Under the pieces are notes generated by a model that worked only from the letters and a program-made list of their open reading frames with translations, searched no databases and was not told the DNA's origin. A stretch of 64,000 nucleotides of DNA from JABMQB01 sp964408795 (GTDB taxonomy: Bacteria; Bacteroidota; Bacteroidia; Bacteroidales; Prolixibacteraceae): positions 1 to 64,000 of the forward strand of contig CAYPAW010000034.1 in NCBI GenBank assembly GCA_964408795.1. The letters are read 5' to 3'. How positions within the stretch are numbered: position 1 is the first letter of the stretch; every line of letters starts with the position of its first letter. Below, in pieces: positions 42,661 to 51,333 of the stretch. The position numbers were made by a program, and so were the translations under genes.

Positions 42661-44847
42661 TCAATTGCCCATATCGGATAAGAATTTAATCCGCATCAAC
42701 CGGATATCTTCTTCGCTGTATTCATCTTCCCCCAGTTCTTCCAGGGCTTCATTGATGGAATCGCTGGAGGCTTCCCGGAAGTAATCGAAGATTTCATGTT
42801 GGTGTTCATCATCCAGAATGTTGTTGATGTAATAATCGATGTTCAGACGGGTGCCTGAACTGACAATGGCCTCTACCTCGTTGAGTACATCCAGGACTTC
42901 AATGCCCTGCGAATCGGCGATATCTTCGAAAGCGATTTTGCGGTCGATGCTTTGGATGATAAACACTTTCAGTTTTGATTTGTTGGCTACTGAGCGGACC
43001 ACCATGTCCTGGGGACGTTCGATTTCGTTCTCCTCCACATATTTTTTGATCAACTCAACAAATTCTTTTCCGTATCTTCGGGCTTTGCCTTGTCCGACTC
43101 CTTGGATCTTCTGCAATTCATCCAGGTTTATAGGATATTGAAGCGACATATCGGCCAGCGAGGGGTCCTGAAAGATCACAAAAGGCGGAAGGTTTAATTT
43201 GAGTGCTTTTCTTTTTCTCAGGTCTTTCAGCATGGCAAACAGCGTGGGGTCTCCTCCGGAACCTCCCGTTGGGGCGCCCCCGGTTATGGCATCCTCTTCC
43301 TCGTCTTCGTAATTATGGTTTTTAACCAGCATGAAGGTTTCCGGGTTTTTCAGAAACTGCTCTCCTTTTTGGGTCACTTTCAGCAATCCGTAATTTTCAA
43401 TTTCCTTATTGATGTAACCGGCGATCATCGCCTGCCTGAAGACAGCACTCCAGAACCGTTCATCGTGGTCTGCTCCGGCTCCAAAGGATTCCAGCTGGTA
43501 ATGTTTAAAGGATTTTACGGCCGCTGTTTTGTTCCCGACCAGAATATCCCCAATATGTTCTGCTTTGTATTTTCCTTTCACCTCATTGATTGCATCAAGA
43601 CCCATAAGCAATTCTTCGGTTGCCTCGATTTGTTCTTTAGGGTTCAGACAGTTGTCGCAGTTGCCGCAATTTTCTTCCGGGAATTTTTCCCCGAAGTAGT
43701 GGAGAAGGATGATTCTTCTGCAGATCGCTGATTCAGCATAGGAAACCGTATCGAGGAGCAGTTGTTTTCCGATTTCCTGTTCCGCTACGGGTTTTCCGTG
43801 CATGAATTTTTCCAGTTTCTGGATATCTTTATAACTGTAGAAGGTGATGCATTTTCCTTCTCCGCCGTCACGGCCAGCGCGTCCGGTTTCCTGATAATAT
43901 CCCTCGAGACTTTTGGGAATATCGTAATGAATAACAAAACGCACGTCGGGTTTGTCGATTCCCATCCCGAAAGCTATGGTTGCAACAATCACATCGACCT
44001 CTTCCATAAGGAAGGCATCCTGGTTGGCTGACCGGGTAGCAGCATCCATGCCGGCATGGTAGGGGAGTGCTTTGATCCCATTTACTTGCAGAACCTCAGC
44101 CAGTTGTTCTACCTTTTTACGACTCAGGCAATAGATAATACCCGATTTGTTGGGGTTATGCTTGATAAATTTAATGATCTGCGCCTCAGGCTTCACTTTG
44201 GGCCGGACTTCATAGTACAGGTTCGGCCGGTTAAAGGAAGCTTTAAAGACATTGGCATCCAGAATACCCAGATTTTTTTGTATGTCGTGTTGTACTTTCG
44301 CCGTTGCTGTTGCAGTTAATGCAATGACCGGAGAAGGACCGATTTCGTTAATAATCGGCCTGATACGCCGGTATTCCGGCCGGAAATCATGCCCCCATTC
44401 AGAAATGCAGTGAGCCTCATCCACGGCATAAAAAGAAATCGTTATATGCTTCAGGAATTCTATATTGTCCTCTTTGGTTAGCGATTCAGGCGCTACATAC
44501 AACAACTTGGTTTTTTGGGCCATTACATCCGCCTTTACTTCCTGGATCGCGGCTTTGGAAAGAGAAGAATTGAGAAAATGAGCAACGTGATCTTTGGTCT
44601 GAAAACCCCGGATCGAATCCACCTGGTTTTTCATTAAGGCGATTAAAGGGGAAATGACAATCGCTGTTCCTTCCATTAACAAGGCAGGTAACTGGTAAAT
44701 TAACGATTTCCCTCCTCCGGTTGGCATCAAAACAAAGGTGTCTTGCCCCGAAAGCACACTCCTGATGGCTTCTTTCTGCTGCCCCTTAAACCGGTCAAAA
44801 CCAAAATATTTCTGCAGATGTTCTGTTAATGTATGGTCTTTATACAT
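42661..44847 (-). CDS. recQ: ATP-dependent DNA helicase RecQ
   Basis: 728 residues. Helicase motif I is LMPTGGGKSLIYQLPAL (about 39-55), the DEAH box is in YAVDEAHCISEWGHDFRPEY, motif VI is QETGRAGRDGG, and the Zn site of the RQC domain is seen in FPEENCGNCDNCLNP. A winged-helix RQC region follows, then an HRDC domain near 560-640 (LQYPINLDELQKIQGVGQGKARRYG), and a C-terminal acidic tail typical of Bacteroidota RecQ. It unwinds DNA in recombination and fork repair. The gene is 80 nt upstream of ahcY on the same strand and divergent from tatC. Confidence 0.96.
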   Translation of the reverse strand: MYKDHTLTEHLQKYFGFDRFKGQQKEAIRSVLSGQDTFVLMPTGGGKSLIYQLPALLMEGTAIVISPLIALMKNQVDSIRGFQTKDHVAHFLNSSLSKAAIQEVKADVMAQKTKLLYVAPESLTKEDNIEFLKHITISFYAVDEAHCISEWGHDFRPEYRRIRPIINEIGPSPVIALTATATAKVQHDIQKNLGILDANVFKASFNRPNLYYEVRPKVKPEAQIIKFIKHNPNKSGIIYCLSRKKVEQLAEVLQVNGIKALPYHAGMDAATRSANQDAFLMEEVDVIVATIAFGMGIDKPDVRFVIHYDIPKSLEGYYQETGRAGRDGGEGKCITFYSYKDIQKLEKFMHGKPVAEQEIGKQLLLDTVSYAESAICRRIILLHYFGEKFPEENCGNCDNCLNPKEQIEATEELLMGLDAINEVKGKYKAEHIGDILVGNKTAAVKSFKHYQLESFGAGADHDERFWSAVFRQAMIAGYINKEIENYGLLKVTQKGEQFLKNPETFMLVKNHNYEDEEEDAITGGAPTGGSGGDPTLFAMLKDLRKRKALKLNLPPFVIFQDPSLADMSLQYPINLDELQKIQGVGQGKARRYGKEFVELIKKYVEENEIERPQDMVVRSVANKSKLKVFIIQSIDRKIAFEDIADSQGIEVLDVLNEVEAIVSSGTRLNIDYYINNILDDEHQHEIFDYFREASSDSINEALEELGEDEYSEEDIRLMRIKFLSDMGN

Positions 44848-44974
44848 GAAAATGAAACGTCATCGAATGATAAAATATTTCTAATTTATTAAAAGTAGGT
44901 GAAATGTCCAATGAATTGTTGATTTAAAAACAAAACAAAAATCATTCCGGTAATGTAAAAAAAGAAGAAGTGCG

Positions 44975-44982
44975 TATATTTG
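44975..44982 (+). promoter_or_regulatory. Promoter -7 box TATATTTG of tatC
   Basis: TATATTTG on the plus strand, 37 nt upstream of the tatC ATG at 45020. A good -33 TTG is not obvious. Confidence 0.55.
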
Positions 44983-45019
44983 TGGAGTTTTTTTTTAAAA
45001 TCAGGCAAGTTAATTTTGA

Positions 45020-45889
45020 ATGAACGATTCATCCGATAAGGAGACTACCACAAGAAAACGAACCAAAAAACAGAAACGGGGTATTCAGGCAGAGATGTCG
45101 TTTCTGGAACACCTCGAAGAGTTGCGTTGGCATATCATTCGTTCCGTGCTGGCAGTAGTTGTATTTGCTGTTGTTGCCTTTCTCCTGAAAGATTTCATTT
45201 TTGATGCGGTTATTTTAAAACCCAAGACTCCTGAGTTTTTCACCAATCGAATGTTCGCTAAATTGGGAGATCTGATTCATTCGGAGGCTATAAAAATCAA
45301 TCAGCAGGAACTGAATCTGATTGCCATAAAAATGGCCGATCAGTTTATGATTCACATCATGGTATCCATTATTGCCGGATTGATCATTGCTTCGCCTTTT
45401 GTCATCAACGAATTCTGGATGTTTATCCGGCCGGCCTTGTATGACAAGGAGAAAAAATATGCCAGCGGGGCGGTTTTCTTTACTTCGGCTCTTTTTATCG
45501 TGGGGATTCTGTTCGGTTATTACCTGATCGTTCCTTTATCAATTCATTTTCTGGGGTCCTACAGTATTAGTGAAGAAGTTGTCAATCAGATCAATACCCG
45601 TTCGTATATTAGCACGCTGACTTCCATTTCGTTTGCCTCCGGTATAGTATTTCTGATTCCGGTATTTTCCTATTTTCTGAGCAAGGTGGGTATTTTGACT
45701 CCTTCGTTTATGAAAACCTACCGGAAGCATGCTTATGTGGTCATGTTGTTGTTGTCAGCCATCATTACCCCTCCGGATGTATTCAGTCAGATTATGGTTT
45801 GTTTGCCCCTGGTTTTTTTATATGAGATTGGCATTATGATTTCCCGGAGGGTCGTTAAAAAACGTGAAAAAGAGCTGGATGAGATGTAA
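45020..45889 (+). CDS. tatC: Sec-independent protein translocase TatC
   Basis: 289 residues with six membrane helices. The cytoplasmic N-terminal motif is MSFLEHLEELRWHIIRS (about 26-42), including the signal-peptide-binding Glu of LEELR. The first periplasmic loop is enlarged (about 60-115, ILKPKTPEFFTNRMF onward), as is usual in Bacteroidota. FVINEFWMFIRPALYDKEKKYA and the TPPDVFSQIMVCLPLVFLYEIGI helix are further markers. It recognises twin-arginine signals; TatA/B genes are not in the window. It is upstream of lptB by 30 nt on the same strand. The Tat-exported oxidoreductase at 35251-36624 is a likely client. Confidence 0.94.
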   Translation: MNDSSDKETTTRKRTKKQKRGIQAEMSFLEHLEELRWHIIRSVLAVVVFAVVAFLLKDFIFDAVILKPKTPEFFTNRMFAKLGDLIHSEAIKINQQELNLIAIKMADQFMIHIMVSIIAGLIIASPFVINEFWMFIRPALYDKEKKYASGAVFFTSALFIVGILFGYYLIVPLSIHFLGSYSISEEVVNQINTRSYISTLTSISFASGIVFLIPVFSYFLSKVGILTPSFMKTYRKHAYVVMLLLSAIITPPDVFSQIMVCLPLVFLYEIGIMISRRVVKKREKELDEM

Positions 45890-45919
45890 CCTTGATCGAA
45901 AATTGTTTTCTTTGTTGGT

Positions 45920-46642
45920 ATGATCCTGCGGGCAGAAAATATGGTTAAGAAATACGGTCGGCGCACGGTGGTCAGGGACGTTAGTTTCCATGTTAAACAG
46001 GGCGAGATTGTTGGATTGCTGGGACCGAACGGAGCCGGGAAAACAACCTCTTTTTACATGATTGTCGGGTTGATCCAGCCTTTAACCGGAAGGGTTTATA
46101 TCGACGATGAAAACATAACCGGATTACCCGTGTACCGGAGAGCCCAGAAAGGGATTGGATACCTGGCCCAGGAGGCCTCAGTTTTCAGGAAATTATCCAT
46201 TGAGGATAACCTGAGGGCCGTCCTGGAGATGACGGATTATTCGCGCGAATACCAAAAGGAAAAACTGGAAACCCTCCTGGAGGAATTTGGCTTGCGGCAC
46301 ATACGAAAAAGCAAAGGCTATCAACTGTCGGGAGGCGAACGCCGGCGCACAGAAATAGCCCGGGCCCTGGCCATTGATCCGAAATTTTTCCTCCTGGATG
46401 AACCCTTTGCCGGGGTCGACCCGATCGCTGTGGAAGATATCCAGCATATTGTTACCCGCTTAAAGGATAAAAACATCGGGGTGCTGATCACGGATCACAA
46501 TGTACACGAGACCCTTTCCATTACTGACCGTTCTTACCTGCTCTTCGAAGGATCGATCATGAAATCCGGAACCGCCGAAGATTTGGCCAATGACGAAGAG
46601 GTGCGCCGCGTATATCTTGGCCAGAATTTTGCATTGCGCTAA
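45920..46642 (+). CDS. lptB: LPS export ABC transporter ATP-binding protein LptB
   Basis: 240 residues. Walker A GLLGPNGAGKTTSFYMIVGL (about 33-52), Q-loop YLAQEASVFRKLSIEDN, ABC signature LSGGERRRTEIARAL (about 136-150), Walker B KFFLLDEPFAGVDPIAV, and H-loop in LITDHNVHETL. The GVDP and NVHETL forms are diagnostic of LptB. It powers LPS extraction from the inner membrane with LptFG and LptC, which lie elsewhere. It is probably co-transcribed with tatC (30-nt gap). Confidence 0.95.
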   Translation: MILRAENMVKKYGRRTVVRDVSFHVKQGEIVGLLGPNGAGKTTSFYMIVGLIQPLTGRVYIDDENITGLPVYRRAQKGIGYLAQEASVFRKLSIEDNLRAVLEMTDYSREYQKEKLETLLEEFGLRHIRKSKGYQLSGGERRRTEIARALAIDPKFFLLDEPFAGVDPIAVEDIQHIVTRLKDKNIGVLITDHNVHETLSITDRSYLLFEGSIMKSGTAEDLANDEEVRRVYLGQNFALR

Positions 46643-46698
46643 CAGGAGCCGGAAGTCCAGGGTTGCAGATTCCCCTTTTTCAGCCAATAAAAAAATCG

Positions 46699-46706
46699 TA
46701 TATTTG
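46699..46706 (+). promoter_or_regulatory. Promoter -7 box TATATTTG of tRNA-Leu
   Basis: TATATTTG on the plus strand, 11 nt upstream of the tRNA-Leu 5' end, matching TAnnTTTG. Confidence 0.6.
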
Positions 46707-46717
46707 CGCCGCAAAAT

Positions 46718-46799
46718 GCGGACGTGGCGGAATTGGTAGACGCGCCAGACTTAGGATCTGGTGCCTTAAGGCGTGGGGGTTCGAGTCCCTTCGTCCGCA
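46718..46799 (+). tRNA. tRNA-Leu (TAG)
   Basis: An 82-nt class II tRNA: acceptor GCGGACG / CGTCCGC with discriminator A, D-arm TGGCGGAATTGGTAGACGCG, anticodon loop CTTAGGA (anticodon TAG), long variable arm with TGCCTTAAGGCGT, T-arm GGGGGTTCGAGTCCCTT. CCA not encoded. It is immediately upstream of tig and probably co-transcribed into it. Confidence 0.95.
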
Positions 46800-46915
46800 C
46801 AGGTCTTGGACGACAGGCCTTCTCAGGAACAACATTGCAAAAGATACGAAAGGGAAAAGAGCCTTTCCTGATTATGCAGGAGTTAGGTTCAGAACCGGGA
46901 ATTTTAAAAAATACT

Positions 46916-48268
46916 ATGGAGATTAAAAGAGAGAATGTTGATGCGGTTAATGCAATTCTTAGCATTACCATTGAAAAATCAGATTATCAGGAAACGGTGG
47001 AAAAAGCCCTGAATGATTACCGAAAAGAAGCAGTAATCCCGGGTTTCAGAAAAGGAAAAGTCCCGGCAGGACTGATCAGACAACGCGTGGGGAAGGCAAT
47101 TCTTGCAGAGGAGGTGAATAAAATTCTTTCCAGTAGCCTCTCCAAATACATCGTGGAAGAAAAACTGCCTATGCTGGGGGAACCCCTGCCTAATGAAACC
47201 ATCCAGAAACCGATTGATTTTGATAACGACGAGCAGTTTGAATTCGTATTTGATATCGGTTTGACCCCGGAAATTAAAATCAACCTGGATAAACGCAGCA
47301 AATACGACTATTACACCATAAAGGTGGATAAGGAGATGATCGATAATCAGCTGGAAACAATAGCCAGACAGCATGGAACCTATATGCCGGTTGACGAAGT
47401 AACCGAACAGACCAATGTACGGGGTGATTTTATTCAAATCGATGAAGAGGGAACCGAAACAGAGGAAGGTATACGCCGCGAAGGAGCTCTCCTGGCTGTA
47501 AACCGGATCAAAGACGAGAAAATAAAAAAAGAATTCATCGGGAAGAAAAAAGACGATACCCTGGTTTTTAATCCGATGAAGGCCTTTCAAAATCGCCATG
47601 AGGTGAGCCATCTGCTTGCAATAAATCATGAAGAGACCGATAACCTGAACAGTGAATTTACCTTTACCATACAAGAAATATCGGTTTTTAAACCGGCTGA
47701 GATAAATGAAGCCCTTATAGAAAAAGTGTACGGTAAAGAATCCGGTATTCAAACCATGAAGGAATTCCGAGGCAAAATCAAAGAAGAACTGGCCGTCAGC
47801 CTGGAACAATCTTCGGAAATTAAATTTGAACTGGATACCCGTAAGACCCTGCTGGAAAAAAATGGTTTTGAATTGCCGGAACCTTTCTTGAAAAGGTGGC
47901 TGGTGGTGAACAATAAAAATCTGACCAACGAACAGATCGATCAGGATTTTGATCAATTTATCGAGGATCTCCGCTGGCAGATTATTAGTGATGCCATTAT
48001 CAAAGACAATGACCTGAAGGTTTCCAAAGAGGAGGCCCTTGAATTGGCCCGCCAGGTTGCACTCTCACAGTTTCAACAATATGGAATGGCTCAGGTCCCG
48101 GATGAACAGCTCACCCAGTTTGCCGAAATGATGCTGGATAAAGAAGAAGAACGGGAACGGCTTTACAGAAAACTGTATAATGAAAAAATCATGGATGTCG
48201 TCAAGGAAAAAACGAACATCCAGGAAAAAGAAGTCTCCCATAAGAAGTTCCTGGAAATGATGAAGTAA
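46916..48268 (+). CDS. tig: Trigger factor
   Basis: 450 residues from the ATG at 46916 (MEIKRENVDAVNAILSITIE); an open extension upstream runs antiparallel features through tRNA-Leu and is not coding. The ribosome-binding loop is in VIPGFRKGKVPAGLIRQRVG (about 37-56), equivalent to the GFRxGKxP motif. The middle PPIase domain is degenerate, as is common in Bacteroidota, and the C-terminal chaperone arms follow (about 250-450). It binds nascent chains at the ribosome exit. It lies upstream of clpP and clpX, the conserved order. Confidence 0.95.
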   Translation: MEIKRENVDAVNAILSITIEKSDYQETVEKALNDYRKEAVIPGFRKGKVPAGLIRQRVGKAILAEEVNKILSSSLSKYIVEEKLPMLGEPLPNETIQKPIDFDNDEQFEFVFDIGLTPEIKINLDKRSKYDYYTIKVDKEMIDNQLETIARQHGTYMPVDEVTEQTNVRGDFIQIDEEGTETEEGIRREGALLAVNRIKDEKIKKEFIGKKKDDTLVFNPMKAFQNRHEVSHLLAINHEETDNLNSEFTFTIQEISVFKPAEINEALIEKVYGKESGIQTMKEFRGKIKEELAVSLEQSSEIKFELDTRKTLLEKNGFELPEPFLKRWLVVNNKNLTNEQIDQDFDQFIEDLRWQIISDAIIKDNDLKVSKEEALELARQVALSQFQQYGMAQVPDEQLTQFAEMMLDKEEERERLYRKLYNEKIMDVVKEKTNIQEKEVSHKKFLEMMK

Positions 48269-48305
48269 AAAATCCGGGTTTTCATCGATCCGAAAACATT
48301 TTTTA

Positions 48306-48313
48306 TACCTTTG
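48306..48313 (+). promoter_or_regulatory. Promoter -7 box TACCTTTG of clpPX
   Basis: TACCTTTG on the plus strand, 74 nt upstream of the clpP ATG at 48388. It suggests that clpP-clpX can be transcribed separately from tig. Confidence 0.6.
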
Positions 48314-48387
48314 TGGTTTGTTTGCCAGGCAGGGACAGGTTCTGGCTGGCAGCCAGATACAGCTTTTTATACTTTAAACGCGAACCC

Positions 48388-49065
48388 ATGTCAAATCAGG
48401 ATGATTTTAAAAAGTATGCAACCAGGCATGCCGGCTTAAGCAGCTTGACCCTGGAACGTTACAGTTCGATATACGGAAGTTATATATCGCCGACCATCAT
48501 TGAGGAAAGGCAACTGAATGTAGCTTCCATGGATGTTTTTTCGAGGTTGATGATGGACCGGATCATCTTTCTGGGTGTTCCTATTGACGATACGGTAGCC
48601 AACATTATTCAGGCTCAGTTGTTGTACCTGGACTCAACGGATCCCTCCAAGGATATCCAGATCTATTTCAATACTCCGGGGGGTGCGGTGCATGCCGGAC
48701 TGGGTATTTACGACACCATGCAATATATCAGTGCCAATATTGCGACGATCTGCACCGGCATGGCTGCTTCCATGGGAGCCGTCTTGCTGACAGCCGGAAC
48801 CAAAGGCAAACGTTCTGCCTTAAAGCATTCCAGAATTATGATCCATCAGCCTATGGGCGGAGCACAGGGACAGGCTTCCGATATTGAAATCACCGCCCGG
48901 GAGATCATGAAAATTAAAAAAGAACTTTATACCATTATTGCGGAACATTCCGGGAAACCCTATGAACAGGTTGAAAAAGATGCCGACCGCGATTACTGGA
49001 TGAATTCACAGGAAGCCGTGGATTATGGAATGATCGATGAAATCTTAATCCGACATAGTAAATAA
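48388..49065 (+). CDS. clpP: ATP-dependent Clp protease proteolytic subunit
   Basis: 225 residues from the ATG at 48388 (MSNQDDFKKYATRHAG); an open extension to 48313 begins within the promoter box. The catalytic Ser is in TGMAASMGAVLLTAG, the His in RIMIHQPMGGAQGQASD, and the Asp follows in the DYWMN region (KDADRDYWMNSQEA has the handle end). IYFNTPGGAVHAGLGIYD is the conserved oxyanion region. ClpP forms the tetradecameric proteolytic chamber fed by ClpX, whose gene starts 8 nt downstream. Confidence 0.96.
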   Translation: MSNQDDFKKYATRHAGLSSLTLERYSSIYGSYISPTIIEERQLNVASMDVFSRLMMDRIIFLGVPIDDTVANIIQAQLLYLDSTDPSKDIQIYFNTPGGAVHAGLGIYDTMQYISANIATICTGMAASMGAVLLTAGTKGKRSALKHSRIMIHQPMGGAQGQASDIEITAREIMKIKKELYTIIAEHSGKPYEQVEKDADRDYWMNSQEAVDYGMIDEILIRHSK

Positions 49066-49073
49066 AAAAATAA

Positions 49074-50306
49074 ATGGCTGGGAAAAATACAACGGATAAA
49101 TGTTCTTTTTGCGGAAGGGATAAAGAGGATGTCAAACTGTTGATCGCCGGCATCGATGCCCATATATGCGACCGGTGTGTGGAACAGGCCCATGCCATTG
49201 TGCTCGAAGAGTTGAAACGGGATACTGCCTTTGATCTTTCGGGTGTACAGCTTTTAAAACCCAAGGAGATCAAGGAGTTTCTTGATGGGTATGTCATCGG
49301 CCAGGATCATGCAAAGAAGGTTTTGGCTGTTTCGGTTTACAATCACTACAAACGGTTGACCCAGAAAATTGGGGAGGATGAGACCGAAATTGAGAAGTCG
49401 AACATTATCCTTGTAGGAGAAACCGGAACCGGCAAAACGCTTCTGGCACGCACCATAGCCCGGATGTTGCATGTCCCCTTTACGATTGTTGATGCCACGG
49501 TACTTACGGAAGCCGGCTATGTGGGGGAGGATATTGAAAGCCTGCTGACGCGCCTTCTGCAGGTAGCTGATTACAATGTGGAAGCTGCTGAAAAGGGGAT
49601 TGTTTTCATTGATGAGATTGATAAAATTGCCCGCAAAAGCGATAATCCATCCATAACGCGTGATGTTTCGGGAGAAGGGGTTCAACAGGGATTGCTTAAA
49701 TTGCTCGAAGGCTCGGTTGTGAATGTGCCCCCTCAGGGAGGACGCAAACACCCGGAACAAAAATTGATCCCGATCAATACAAAGAATATCCTGTTTATAT
49801 GCGGAGGCGCTTTTGATGGCATCGAAAAAAAAATCGGAAAAAGGCTGAATACCCGGGTAATCGGTTACAGCGCTTCCAAAGAAACAGACCGTATCGACCG
49901 TGAGAACCTCCTCCAGTACATTGCCCCTCAGGATCTGAAAGCTTTTGGCCTGATCCCGGAAATTATCGGCCGTTTACCGGTAATTGCCTATCTCAACCCC
50001 CTGGAACGGGATACCCTGAGAAGCATCCTTACAGAACCCAAAAACTCAGTGATCAGACAATACAAAAAGTTGTTCGAACTGGATGATATTAAACTGGAGT
50101 TTGAAGAAGATGCACTGCAATTTATTGTGGATAAAGCCATTGAGTTTAAACTGGGAGCCCGTGGGTTGCGTTCCATCTGTGAAAACATCATGATCGATGC
50201 CATGTTTGATACACCCTCTGAAAAAGTGGATGTCCTGGTGATCGATAAGAAATATGCCGAAGGAAAACTAAACCGGCAAACCATGCAGCAGCTGAAAGCC
50301 AGTTGA
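49074..50306 (+). CDS. clpX: ATP-dependent Clp protease ATP-binding subunit ClpX
   Basis: 410 residues. The N-terminal zinc-binding domain holds CSFCGRDKEDVKLL and HICDRCVEQAH, giving four Cys ligands. The AAA+ domain has Walker A GETGTGKTLLART (about 114-126), Walker B IVFIDEIDKIARKS, the pore loop EAGYVGEDIESL, and sensor 2 GARGLRSICENIM. ClpX unfolds tagged substrates and passes them to ClpP. Spacing of 8 nt from clpP shows tight co-transcription. A miniature repeat lies 38 nt after the stop codon. Confidence 0.97.
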   Translation: MAGKNTTDKCSFCGRDKEDVKLLIAGIDAHICDRCVEQAHAIVLEELKRDTAFDLSGVQLLKPKEIKEFLDGYVIGQDHAKKVLAVSVYNHYKRLTQKIGEDETEIEKSNIILVGETGTGKTLLARTIARMLHVPFTIVDATVLTEAGYVGEDIESLLTRLLQVADYNVEAAEKGIVFIDEIDKIARKSDNPSITRDVSGEGVQQGLLKLLEGSVVNVPPQGGRKHPEQKLIPINTKNILFICGGAFDGIEKKIGKRLNTRVIGYSASKETDRIDRENLLQYIAPQDLKAFGLIPEIIGRLPVIAYLNPLERDTLRSILTEPKNSVIRQYKKLFELDDIKLEFEEDALQFIVDKAIEFKLGARGLRSICENIMIDAMFDTPSEKVDVLVIDKKYAEGKLNRQTMQQLKAS

Positions 50307-50344
50307 TGAAAATCCAAACGATTCCTGAACAGAAATCATGGGTT

Positions 50345-50378
50345 TTAACCCGAATAATTCATGAATAGCTCAGGTTAA
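50345..50378. repeat. Miniature copy of the TTAACCC repeat (copy C)
   Basis: The 34-nt sequence starts TTAACCCGAATAATTCATGA and ends AGCTCAGGTTAA. Its left 22 nt equal the reverse complement of the right end of copies A and B; its right part equals the AGCTCAGG that flanks copy B. The internal 75 or so bases are missing. The ends are inverted repeats and could form a hairpin. The right end supplies the TAA stop codon of the minus-strand dehydratase gene (50375-50377). Confidence 0.7.
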
Positions 50379-51319
50379 AAAGGCAGGTGTTCGAGATCGA
50401 CATTTCCTCCGGAAAGGATAATTCCTGTTTTTTTCCCTTTCACGTCTACTTTCTGATCAAGGATAGCGGCTAACGGAACGGCTGATGAAGGTTCTACAAT
50501 GATTTTCATGCGTTCCCAGATCATCCGCATGGCTTCAACAATTCTATTTTCCGGGACTGTAACAACGTGATGTATCGTTTCCATCATGATGGCGAAGGTT
50601 CGTTCACCCAGTGAGGTCAGCAAACCGTCGGCCATGGTTTGCGGGTGGGTGGAAGGGATTCGTTTTTTCTGGTTAAAAGATTGCCAGGCATCATCAGCGC
50701 CTGCCGGTTCGCAGGCAATCACGTTGCATTGGGGCGATAAATGGCGCGCGGCAATAGCGGTACCGCTCATTAGTCCGCCTCCCCCCACAGGAACCAGGAT
50801 GTTGTCAAAAGAACCGTAATCCAGGATCAGTTCCCGGGCGGCTGTTCCCTGGCCGCTGATTACCTGAAAATCATTGTAGGGATTTATTTCAGTGGCTCCG
50901 GTATGGTTGATTATTTCGCGTAACATTTCTTCGCGGGCTTCCAACGTGGGTTTGCAAAAGGTGATCTCAGCCCCGTAACCGGCAACGGCTCTTTTTTTTA
51001 TCTCCGGAGCATTCTCCGGCATCACAATATAGGCTTTCAGGCCCTGAATATTGGCAGCCAGTGCCAGGGCTGCCGCATGGTTTCCCGAGGAATGAGTCGC
51101 CACGCCCCTGGCAGCATCTTCTCCCGACAGGGTTAAAACCGCATTGCAGGCTCCCCGGAATTTGAATGCTCCTACTTTCTGGAAATTCTCGCATTTGAAA
51201 TAGAGGGTTCCTCCGGTAATTTTGTTGATGCTTTGAGAGGTAAGAACAGGGGTGTGATGAACGAGATCTTTAATGCGTTCATAAGCTGCTTCAACATCCT
51301 GGTATTGCGGTAGGTTCAT
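50375..51319 (-). CDS. Threonine/serine dehydratase or racemase-like PLP enzyme
   Basis: 314 residues from the ATG at 51319; an upstream TTG (51337) would overlap the SMP-30-like gene's stop codon by four bases and is an alternative start. It is a fold-type II PLP enzyme: the Schiff-base Lys is in KVGAFKFRGACNAVL, the phosphate-binding loop is PVGGGGLMSGTAIA, and the substrate loop is THSSGNHAAALALAA. The single-domain length, without the ACT regulatory domain of IlvA, fits catabolic threonine dehydratase or serine racemase/dehydratase. Its stop codon comes from the miniature repeat at 50345-50378. Confidence 0.88.
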   Translation of the reverse strand: MNLPQYQDVEAAYERIKDLVHHTPVLTSQSINKITGGTLYFKCENFQKVGAFKFRGACNAVLTLSGEDAARGVATHSSGNHAAALALAANIQGLKAYIVMPENAPEIKKRAVAGYGAEITFCKPTLEAREEMLREIINHTGATEINPYNDFQVISGQGTAARELILDYGSFDNILVPVGGGGLMSGTAIAARHLSPQCNVIACEPAGADDAWQSFNQKKRIPSTHPQTMADGLLTSLGERTFAIMMETIHHVVTVPENRIVEAMRMIWERMKIIVEPSSAVPLAAILDQKVDVKGKKTGIILSGGNVDLEHLPF

Positions 51320-51333
51320 TGGATGAATGCTTT

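Noticed and set aside
46724..46915. An N-terminal extension of trigger factor reaching into tRNA-Leu
   Set aside because: The extension is simply the tRNA-Leu sequence read as protein; the conserved start is the ATG at 46916.
46979..47956. A 325-codon open frame on the minus strand
   Set aside because: It lies wholly antisense to tig, and its translation is rich in Phe and Ile with no motif; tig is clearly the real gene.
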